A stretch of DNA of 10,817 bases from assembly GCA_030603375.1 (NCBI GenBank), contig JAUVXY010000038.1, positions 1-10,817 on the forward strand, read 5' to 3'. How positions within the stretch are numbered: the stretch's first letter is position 1; every line of letters begins with the position of its first letter. A model generated the notes under the pieces. It had not been told where the DNA came from, ran no database searches, and was given only the letters and a program-made list of their open reading frames with translations. Position numbers and translations under genes: made by a program. Positions 1 through 5,743 of the stretch are shown one piece after another. This stretch comes from Actinomycetes bacterium. GTDB taxonomy: Bacteria > Actinomycetota > Humimicrobiia > Humimicrobiales > Humimicrobiaceae.

Positions 1-299
1 GCCCTGACAGTCCAACCAGCATTACAAACCAGTATATCTACTTTTCTAAAATCATCCAGTATCTTTTTGCACGCACCTTTAACTTCTTTGTATTCTCCTG
101 CATCACAGCCATAGAAAATGCATTCTGTGCCGCAAGCAGTCTTTATTTGTTTGGAAACTTCTTTGCCTCTTTCTTTATTTCTTCCGATTAGTGCAACTTT
201 TGAACCGTGCCCGGCAAAAGTTTCTGCTATACCTTTGCCTATTCCTTTCGTCGCACCTGTAATTACTGATACTTTTCCTGATAAATCTAAATCACTCAT
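1..299 (-). CDS. Short-chain dehydrogenase/reductase (SDR), N-terminal part, cut by window edge
   Basis: Reading the minus strand from an ATG at 299 gives 99 codons that run off the window start. The peptide begins MSDLDLSGKVSVITGATKG. It carries the classical SDR cofactor motif TGxxxGIG (TGATKGIG, residues 15-22) and, near the visible end, the structural NAG motif (CNAG, about residues 92-95) preceded by VDILV. An Arg after the second beta strand (about residue 40, IGRN) suggests NADP(H) preference, as in FabG-like 3-oxoacyl-ACP reductases and related sugar/alcohol dehydrogenases. The catalytic Ser-Tyr-Lys lies outside the window, so the substrate cannot be inferred. AAGG lies a few bases upstream of the ATG, and an extended -10 promoter precedes it. 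The gene is divergent from surE. Family call is secure; specific activity is unknown. Confidence 0.9.
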   Translation of the reverse strand, partial: MSDLDLSGKVSVITGATKGIGKGIAETFAGHGSKVALIGRNKERGKEVSKQIKTACGTECIFYGCDAGEYKEVKGACKKILDDFRKVDILVCNAGWTVR

Positions 300-329
300 A
301 TTTAACTTGCCTTACATATTATTAGATTT

Positions 330-359
330 ATTTTAACACATTTTTATATTTATCATAAA
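330..359 (-). promoter_or_regulatory. Putative sigma70 promoter for the SDR gene
   Basis: On the minus strand an extended -10 box TGTTAAAAT (338 down to 330) lies 18 bp from a partial -35 TTTATG (359 down to 354). It is about 30 bp upstream of the SDR start. The region is very AT-rich, so chance matches are common; the TGn extension is the main support. Confidence 0.4.
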
Positions 360-465
360 TTCCGTTTATGCAATAATTATCATGCTACTATGGAATTATA
401 GTTTATTTAATTATAGAATAGTTTAAAATTTAAGTTGTAAAAACTTAATAGATATCATAATTATT

Positions 466-1242
466 ATGGATAAAAAAATAATTCTTTTAACAAATGATGA
501 CGGTATAGAAGCAGAAGGGCTTTTTGCACTTTACAGTGCTTTAAAGAGAGATAAAAATTTTGATATAAAAATAGTGGCTCCTGATAAAGAAAGAAGTGCT
601 GTTGGCCATGCTATTACCGTATTTGACCCAATCTCAGTAAGGGAAGAGTACAGAGATGGGAAATTTTATGGATATGCAGTTGATGGAACTCCTGCAGATT
701 GTGTCAAACTTGCAGTAAAAGCAATTTTAAATAAAAAGCCTGATGTATTAATATCAGGTATTAACAGGGGGCCAAACATGGGGGAAAATATTATTTATTC
801 AGGAACAGTTTCAGCTGCTACGGAGGGTACTACATACGGCATACCATCTGTTGCTGTATCTATGGATAATTTAAGAGATACAGATTATGCTTATGCAGCA
901 AAATTTACAAAAAAAATTGTAAAAATGGTTTTAAACAAAAAGGAGCTTCCACGAAAAACACTTCTTAATATAAATGTTCCTGATGTACCTGAAGATAAAA
1001 TTAAAGGAGTTAGGATTACATTTCAAAGTAGTGCAAAGTTTAATGATATTTTCATTAAAAGGGTCGATCCAAGGGGGAGAAGTTATTATTGGATGGATGG
1101 GGAATTTGTTGAATCTTCTAATGAGGACGATGAAGATTACAAAGCAGTTAAGAGTAACTATATCTCAATAACCCCAATTCATTATGATATGACTGATTAC
1201 AGCAATATTGAATATTTTAAAGAATGGGAAATAGGTAAATAA
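466..1242 (+). CDS. surE: 5'/3'-nucleotidase SurE
   Basis: SurE is a metal-dependent cytosolic phosphatase that dephosphorylates nucleoside 5'- and 3'-monophosphates and, in some species, short polyphosphate. The 258-residue length is normal. Visible motifs are the N-terminal LLTNDDG with the metal-binding Asp pair D11/D12, PDKERSAVGHAIT with the conserved Ser S44, GTPADCVKLA (74-83), and SGINRGPNMG with metal ligand N100, followed by YSGTVSAATEG. The start is placed at ATG 466 because family members begin only a few residues before LLTNDDG. No Shine-Dalgarno sequence is seen before this ATG, so translation may be leaderless or weakly initiated. A downstream gene starts 19 bp after the stop, so the pair is probably an operon for nucleotide/RNA turnover. 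Identification is secure. Confidence 0.96.
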   Translation: MDKKIILLTNDDGIEAEGLFALYSALKRDKNFDIKIVAPDKERSAVGHAITVFDPISVREEYRDGKFYGYAVDGTPADCVKLAVKAILNKKPDVLISGINRGPNMGENIIYSGTVSAATEGTTYGIPSVAVSMDNLRDTDYAYAAKFTKKIVKMVLNKKELPRKTLLNINVPDVPEDKIKGVRITFQSSAKFNDIFIKRVDPRGRSYYWMDGEFVESSNEDDEDYKAVKSNYISITPIHYDMTDYSNIEYFKEWEIGK

Positions 1243-1261
1243 GTGTAAAGGGTTTAAGAAA

Positions 1262-2389
1262 ATGAAAAAACAATATGTATCAGATCTGAAAGTTGGCACA
1301 AGCGTTAGTTCACTATTTGTTGTGAGCCGCAAATCAGTTAAAAAGAAGAAAAATAATGATGACTACTGTGCTGTCACCTTGCAGGACAGGGAAGGCAGCA
1401 TCGAGGGTATTATCTGGACCGATGTTTTTAAAAATATTGGGTATTTTGAAGAAGGAGACTTTGTTTTAGTAAAAGGCAATGTTTCAGAATATAGAGGGGG
1501 CAAGCAGCTATCCATTAGCTCTATGGAAAAAATTAAAAATAAAGAAGACATAGAATATTCAGACTTTGTAAAGACTACAAAAGAAAATGTAGATGGCATG
1601 ATGTCTGAAATAAAATCATATATAAATAGTATAAAAAATCAACACTTAAGAAAGCTTTTGGATTTATTTTTTAAAGACGAAGACTTTAAAAAACGCTTTT
1701 GCCATGCTACAGCAGCAGTCAGGTACCATCATGCATACAGCGGAGGACTTTTAGAACATACGTTATCTGTGACAAAAATTTGTGATTTCCTTTCAGGGAC
1801 TTATAAGAATTTAAACAGAGATTTAATGATAAGCGGGGCAATTTTACACGATGTTGGCAAGATAAGGGAATATGATGTGGGTGTTATTATAAAAGTAACA
1901 GATGAAGGGAAACTGCTTGGCCATATTACCATAGGGTATGGTTTGGTTCTTGAAAAAATAAAAAAAATTAGCGATTTTCCAGAAGATTTAAGGGAAAGGC
2001 TTCTTCATATAATTTTGAGCCATCACGGGCATAAGGAATTTGGGTCTCCGAGAAGGCCAAAGATACTGGAGGCTTTTGTAGTGTATCACGTAGATCATAT
2101 GGATGCTGACATAGGGGGATATAACATTATTTTAGAAGAGAGCAATGAAGAAGATGAATGGTCAGCCTATGCTAAGAATTTTGAAAGATCGGTTATGTTA
2201 AAAAAACCTGAGTTAGAAAATTCTGACCAAAAATCTGCAGGTACAGATGAGAAAGAAAAATTTGGTGAAAAAGGCCTGGGTGTAGATACAGAGACAAATG
2301 ATGGCAGTGATAAAAGAAATTTGACAGAAAAGGAAAACAAAGACAAAAAAGCCCAGCAAAAGTCTACCAAACAGGATGAGCTTTTTTAA
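1262..2389 (+). CDS. YhaM-like 3'-5' exoribonuclease (OB-fold + HD domain)
   Basis: The 375-residue protein has an OB-fold nucleic-acid-binding domain at about residues 8-95 (YVSDLKVGTSVSSLFVVSRK, then an LQDREGSIEGIIW strand pattern). An HD-type metal phosphohydrolase domain follows at about 145-300, with H166 in LLEHT, the H196-D197 doublet in AILHDVGKI, H254/H255 in SHHG and D278 in HVDHMDA. This order matches B. subtilis YhaM, a 3'-5' exonuclease acting on RNA and DNA (about 314 residues). The extra length is a hydrophilic Lys/Glu/Asp-rich tail at about 315-375, likely disordered. AAAGGG lies about 9 bp before the ATG. The gene is 19 bp downstream of surE and probably cotranscribed. All HD metal ligands appear present, so it should be active. 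The yhaM symbol is withheld because orthology is not proven. Confidence 0.88.
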   Translation: MKKQYVSDLKVGTSVSSLFVVSRKSVKKKKNNDDYCAVTLQDREGSIEGIIWTDVFKNIGYFEEGDFVLVKGNVSEYRGGKQLSISSMEKIKNKEDIEYSDFVKTTKENVDGMMSEIKSYINSIKNQHLRKLLDLFFKDEDFKKRFCHATAAVRYHHAYSGGLLEHTLSVTKICDFLSGTYKNLNRDLMISGAILHDVGKIREYDVGVIIKVTDEGKLLGHITIGYGLVLEKIKKISDFPEDLRERLLHIILSHHGHKEFGSPRRPKILEAFVVYHVDHMDADIGGYNIILEESNEEDEWSAYAKNFERSVMLKKPELENSDQKSAGTDEKEKFGEKGLGVDTETNDGSDKRNLTEKENKDKKAQQKSTKQDELF

Positions 2390-2483
2390 ATCTTTTGCTT
2401 ACTAACTATCATGAATATGTCTGAGTATTTAGCTTACAGCAATAGGAAGTATGAGCAATTTTTCTGAAGTCAAACCATTACTT

Positions 2484-2509
2484 TTGTTTTCTATTTTTTA
2501 TGTTATAAT
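2484..2509 (+). promoter_or_regulatory. Extended -10 promoter for the AbrB/PIN module
   Basis: A perfect extended -10 element, TGTTATAAT, lies at 2501-2509, about 45 bp before the antitoxin start. The -35 is poor: TTGTTT at 2484 gives only a 14-bp spacer and TTTTGT at 2482 a 16-bp spacer. Extended -10 promoters tolerate a weak -35. Confidence 0.6.
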
Positions 2510-2553
2510 TTGGGTAAAGAAAACAAAGAAAGTAAAGGATTGGAGGTTTTGAA

Positions 2554-2829
2554 ATGGAACTTGCAAAAATTTCTTCAAAAGGGCAAGTTACTATCCCAAT
2601 TGAAATCAGGAAAAAGTTAAAATTAAAAGAAGGGGATAAAGTATTATTTTTAGAAGATGAAGAAAAAATTATATTAAAAAACTCTTCATTAGTTGCATTG
2701 AAAGAAATTCAAGAACGTATGAAAGATGAAAGAGGGGAAAAGGGTTTGTATTCTGAAGAAGATGTCAAAAAAGTTGTAAAAGATATAAGGAAAGATATTT
2801 GGGAGAAAAAATATGAGAATAATGGTTGA
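2554..2829 (+). CDS. AbrB/SpoVT (MazE-fold) antitoxin
   Basis: This 91-residue protein starts with the SpoVT-AbrB swapped-hairpin DNA-binding motif at residues 3-45: LAKISSKGQVTIPIEIRKKL, then LKEGDKVLFLEDEEKIILK. The rest is charged and helical, as expected for the part that wraps the cognate toxin. A strong GGAGG (2542-2546) sits 7 bp before the ATG. Its last 17 bp overlap the start of the following PIN gene, the usual translational coupling of antitoxin and toxin. By family knowledge it would neutralise a PIN-domain RNase and repress its own promoter. The toxin appears truncated, so this antitoxin may now be an orphan. Reading frame and family are secure; its present role is inferred. Confidence 0.9.
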   Translation: MELAKISSKGQVTIPIEIRKKLKLKEGDKVLFLEDEEKIILKNSSLVALKEIQERMKDERGEKGLYSEEDVKKVVKDIRKDIWEKKYENNG

Positions 2830-3004
2830 TACCAATGTTATCATATCGGCTATTTTATCCCCCGAATCTTTATCAGCCAGGGTAGTAGAAAAAGTAATGA
2901 TAGAGCATCATTTAGTTTTGTGTTCACATATAATAGATGAGCTTCATAGAGTTTTTAAAGAAAAGTTTAATAATGATCCCAAAGAATTTCTCGATCAATA
3001 CTAG
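2813..3004 (+). pseudogene. PIN-domain toxin, truncated after 63 codons
   Basis: The frame begins MRIMVDTNVIISAILSPESL, the first beta strand and first catalytic Asp (D6) of the COG1569-type PIN family. It continues through VLCSHIIDELHRVFKEKF, which holds the second acidic residue (E43), then stops at TAG 3002-3004. Intact members are about 130-145 residues and need further acidic residues (usually a D..D pair) in the second half. None of the three forward frames after 3004 shows that part, so this is a truncation rather than one point mutation. It overlaps the AbrB antitoxin by 17 bp, as a toxin gene should. It is probably non-functional as an RNase. A short expressed remnant cannot be excluded. 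Confidence 0.8.
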
Positions 3005-3051
3005 ACTCACATAAGAAGAATAATCCAATTTTATTCCATTTGTAAACATAA

Positions 3052-3129
3052 AAACAAAGATACCTATTTTTTGCCTCCCTAAAATTTAATAGATTGGATG
3101 ATTTCTTAAAGGATTGCCATCATGATGTA
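3052..3129 (+). pseudogene. Possible antitoxin C-terminal remnant ahead of the RelE-like fragment
   Basis: One forward frame is open from just after a TAA at 3049-3051 and ends in NRLDDFLKDCHHDV with TGA at 3127-3129. The stop overlaps the ATGATG start of the RelE-like fragment. Overlapping stop and start is the standard junction of an antitoxin followed by its toxin. The peptide has no start codon and no recognisable antitoxin fold, so this rests on position and reading frame only. Confidence 0.25.
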
Positions 3130-3304
3130 TGAGATTTATCGCGAAAGAAGAGCTGAAAGAGATTTAAGGAGACTTTCTTACAATGACTTTAAGAGGGTTC
3201 TTTGGCATCATTAGATCTCTAACGGATGAACCTATGCCTCCGAGAAGTCGAAAGATTGTTAATTCAATGAGAATAAATGCATATTCCGGCATATTTAAGC
3301 AGTT
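3122..3304 (+). pseudogene. RelE/ParE-type toxin remnant with frameshift
   Basis: An ATG at 3122 (AAAGGA at 3108-3113, 8 bp upstream) opens MMYEIYRERRAERDLRRLSY, continuing NDFKRVLWHH to a TAG at 3212-3214. This is the typical N-terminus of RelE/ParE-superfamily mRNA-interferase or gyrase toxins (MYEI..S.RAEKDL.KL). The expected continuation appears one frame over, from about 3207: IIRSLTDEPMPPRSRKIVNS, matching the family pattern I.SL...P.P.GSRKL. A shortened strand region follows (MRINAYSGIF to about 3296), where an intact toxin has WRIRVGDYRVIY. At least one frameshift lies near 3200-3210 and the C-terminus is missing, with the convergent DeoR gene ending at 3305. It is non-functional as it stands. 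ParE versus RelE cannot be separated here. Confidence 0.72.
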
Positions 3305-4069
3305 TTACTTCACGATTACTTCTACACCAAGCTCTTTTATTTTTCTTAAAAGTTTTTGGTCAGCCTCGCTATCAGTTATCAATACATCAATTTTTTCAAG
3401 TGGGGCAACAAAATTTATGGAAACATGTCCAAGTTTGGAGTGATCGCACAGCGCAATTACTTTTTTGGCGCTATTTATTATAGCTTTTTTTGTTTGTGCT
3501 TCCACCTGGTCAGCTGCAGTAATTCCTTTTTTTAAGTCCATTCCTGTAATGCCTATAAAAGCTTTGTCTACATTTATTTTTTTAATAGTGCTATCTGCAA
3601 GTGGCCCAATTAAAGAATGAGTGTCAACTTTAAGTATTCCTCCACTTACTATGATGGTATAGCCGGGATTGGTTTTACTAAGAACAGCAGCAATATCACA
3701 ACTATTGGTAATTATGGTCAGCTTTTTTTTATTAGTTATATTAAGAGCTGTTTGAAGGCCTGTTGTTCCTGCTTCAATAAATATAACATCATTTTTTTCA
3801 ACAAGCATGGATGCAGCCAGTGCTATTTTCTTTTTTTCCTTTATAAATTTTTCTTTTTGAATATCAAATTTCATTTCCTGGCCAACTGTAATTGTGCTCA
3901 TTGCGCCGCCATGTGTTCTTCTAACCAGGGTTTTTCTGGCAAGTTTATCCAGGTCCCTTCTGATGGTTGTTTCTGAAATATCAAGAGTTTTTGCAATCTC
4001 GACTGCTGTTACGCTTCCTGTTTTTCCAATCAGGTTTAATATGTATTCTCTTCTTTCTTCTCCTAACAA
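3305..4069 (-). CDS. DeoR-family transcriptional regulator
   Basis: A sugar/metabolite-responsive repressor of the DeoR/GlpR family. The N-terminus has the DeoR winged helix: GEERREYILNLIGKTGSVTA, EIAKTLDISETTIRRDLDKL and the wing LVRRTHGGAM. The C-terminal DeoRC effector domain shows EAGTT, IITNS, VSGG, a GITG/GITAAD stretch, and ALCDHSK near the end; this fold usually senses phosphorylated sugars. The start is set at TTG 4069. It follows AAGGAGG (4080-4074) by 4 bp and gives the usual short MLGEER N-terminus (254 residues). An upstream ATG at 4105 would add 12 atypical residues and has no Shine-Dalgarno. The gene is divergent from the aminotransferase series, which is its most likely target along with its own promoter. 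Confidence 0.92.
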   Translation of the reverse strand: MLGEERREYILNLIGKTGSVTAVEIAKTLDISETTIRRDLDKLARKTLVRRTHGGAMSTITVGQEMKFDIQKEKFIKEKKKIALAASMLVEKNDVIFIEAGTTGLQTALNITNKKKLTIITNSCDIAAVLSKTNPGYTIIVSGGILKVDTHSLIGPLADSTIKKINVDKAFIGITGMDLKKGITAADQVEAQTKKAIINSAKKVIALCDHSKLGHVSINFVAPLEKIDVLITDSEADQKLLRKIKELGVEVIVK

Positions 4070-4147
4070 TATTCCTCCTTTGCCAAACTTATATATTACA
4101 GGCATTATTCCAATAGCGCGTGTACTGCCTGCTGTGTTTTTCTATTA

Positions 4148-4153
4148 ATTATA
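4148..4153 (-). promoter_or_regulatory. Putative -10 box of the DeoR gene
   Basis: TATAAT reads on the minus strand (4153 down to 4148), about 80 bp before the TTG start. No good -35 is found at 16-18 bp, where the sequence is AT only. An operator-like half-site, 4161-4169, lies between the -10 and the expected -35. Confidence 0.4.
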
Positions 4154-4160
4154 AGGTTTT

Positions 4161-4235
4161 TTATATGAATTTAAAATTATCCAAAGTGTTTTACTAAAAA
4201 GTTATAAATTTTTTTAAAAAACTCTTTTCATATAA
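4161..4235. promoter_or_regulatory. Candidate DeoR operator: perfect 9-bp inverted pair
   Basis: TTATATGAA at 4161-4169 has its exact reverse complement TTCATATAA at 4227-4235, 66 bp apart centre to centre (about six helical turns). One copy falls inside the probable DeoR promoter. The other overlaps the probable -35 of the aminotransferase gene. A second small inverted pair, GTTATA (4201-4206) and TATAAC (4231-4236), overlaps it. This fits a DeoR-type repressor bridging two sites, but AT-rich DNA yields such pairs by chance. Confidence 0.4.
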
Positions 4236-4253
4236 CAAAAAAAGCTTTAAAAT
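4225..4253 (+). promoter_or_regulatory. Putative promoter for the aminotransferase gene series
   Basis: TTTTCA (4225-4230) and TAAAAT (4248-4253) are separated by 17 bp, with 4/6 and 5/6 matches to the sigma70 consensus. The gene begins 88 bp further on with AAGGAG (4328-4333) 7 bp before its ATG. TACAAT at 4263-4268 is an alternative -10. Confidence 0.4.
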
Positions 4254-4340
4254 ACAAATTAGTACAATATTAAGCAAAAACTGACTGTTTATGTTTATTT
4301 TAAAGGATATTTATTAAATTATCAAGTAAGGAGAAATGTT

Positions 4341-5699
4341 ATGAGCTACGACAAGAATTGGGCCAAAGTTGATCTTAGCAAAGTACCGGATATAAAAGTA
4401 ACACCACCGGGACCAAAATCAAAAGCACTTCACAGCCGGGCAGAAAGGCATATGAAAGGATATTCTTCACAAGTAAGGCTGTTCCCAGTTGCATTTGAAT
4501 CCGGACATGGAGTAACACTGACTGATGCAGATGGAAACAAGTACATTGATTGCTCTTCAGGAATATATGTTACAAATCTGGGGCATTGTCACCCAAAAGT
4601 TGTTGAATACTTGCATAAATATGTTGGGCAGCTTATGAATTGCCATGATTTTACTACAGAAATAAAAGTTAAGTTTTTAGAAAAGCTTGCTTCAGTTACA
4701 CCCGGAAAATTAAATAGTATCCAGATGTATTGTTCCGGAACAGGAGCTGTTGAGGCTGCGATGAGGGCTGCAAGAGCTTATACGGGCAAGTATGAATTTT
4801 TCTCATTTTATGGTGATTTCCATGGAAAAACCATGAGTGCTGTTTCACTGACAGAAGTTGCAGACTATACTTCAGGTCCAAGAGCAATAGGCCACCATCT
4901 GGCTCCAAACGGCCACTGTTATCACTGCCATTATGGAAAGACGTATCCCGAGTGCAACCTATTTTGTGTAGATGCTTTAGAGAGGCAAATACTGATGGAA
5001 GGTACAGGCAATGTAGCTGGCGTAGTTTTGGAGCCAATTCAGGGCTGGAAGGGCTCTATTGTTTACCCGGACGGCTATCTTGCTAAAATTAGAAAAATGT
5101 GTAACAAACTTGGAATACTGATGATAGATGACGAAGTTCTGGCTGGATTTGGAAGAGCTGGAAAGATGTGGGTTGTAGATTATGATGAGGTTATACCTGA
5201 TATTATTGTTTTAGGCAAAGGAACGGCAAATGGTTTCCCGTGTACAGGATTTGCTATTAAGGATGAATACAGCGGGGCTTTAGAAAAAATATCTGCATCT
5301 ACAAGCTATGGCGGCAACCCAATGGCTTGTGCCGCCGGTCTTGCTGCACAGGAAGTTATAGAGGAAGAAAATATAGTTGAAAGGTCGGCAAAATTAGGAG
5401 AATTTATTCTTAGCAAGCTTAGAAAGATGAAAGATGAACACAAGATAATTGGAGAAGTCAGGGGTAAAGGGTGTCTTCTTGGAATAGAACTCGTAAAAGA
5501 TCAAAACACAAAAGAAGCATTTATAGAAGCGGGCCAGAAAGTTTACCAGAAAGCATTTAAAAAAGGTGTGGCATGGATACCTTCGAAAAATAACTTGAGG
5601 CTGTCGCCTCCTCTTATAATGGAAGAAGATGTTGCAGAAAAGGCTCTTGAAATAATTGATGGGGCTATAACTGAAGTTGAAAAAGAATACGGATATTAA
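4341..5699 (+). CDS. Class III PLP-dependent aminotransferase (4-aminobutyrate aminotransferase-like)
   Basis: The 452-residue protein fits fold-type I class III transaminases (GABA, ornithine, taurine and related omega-amino donors). Visible landmarks are TDADGNKYIDCSSGIYVTNL near the N-terminus, the phosphate-binding CSGTGAVEAA (131-140), FHGKT (160-164), and IDDEVLAGFGRAGK (262-275) with D264 facing the pyridine nitrogen. The PLP Lys is K293 in LGKGTANGFP, followed by TSYGGNPMACAAGLA (321-335). An insert at about 189-210 has C193, C196, C205 and C209 with H192, H195 and H197; a similar Cys-rich loop occurs in GABA-aminotransferase-like and amino-acid-racemase-like relatives. Substrate cannot be fixed by motif. 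The MocA-type dehydrogenase 44 bp downstream and divergent DeoR regulator suggest catabolism of an amino compound. No catalytic residue is missing. Confidence 0.93.
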   Translation: MSYDKNWAKVDLSKVPDIKVTPPGPKSKALHSRAERHMKGYSSQVRLFPVAFESGHGVTLTDADGNKYIDCSSGIYVTNLGHCHPKVVEYLHKYVGQLMNCHDFTTEIKVKFLEKLASVTPGKLNSIQMYCSGTGAVEAAMRAARAYTGKYEFFSFYGDFHGKTMSAVSLTEVADYTSGPRAIGHHLAPNGHCYHCHYGKTYPECNLFCVDALERQILMEGTGNVAGVVLEPIQGWKGSIVYPDGYLAKIRKMCNKLGILMIDDEVLAGFGRAGKMWVVDYDEVIPDIIVLGKGTANGFPCTGFAIKDEYSGALEKISASTSYGGNPMACAAGLAAQEVIEEENIVERSAKLGEFILSKLRKMKDEHKIIGEVRGKGCLLGIELVKDQNTKEAFIEAGQKVYQKAFKKGVAWIPSKNNLRLSPPLIMEEDVAEKALEIIDGAITEVEKEYGY

Positions 5700-5743
5700 A
5701 AAAATAATATTTGATAAAAATAATACTAGCGGAGGTTTGAGAT

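Noticed and set aside
2345..2387. Possible intrinsic terminator at the end of the YhaM-like gene: AAAAAAGC (2345-2352) and GCTTTTTT (2380-2387)
   Set aside because: The stem is mostly A:T with only two G:C pairs, has a 27-base loop, and lies within the coding region.
3183..3443. An 86-codon forward frame across the end of the DeoR gene
   Set aside because: Only its first third has meaning, as the shifted part of the RelE-like remnant. The rest is antisense to the DeoR coding region.
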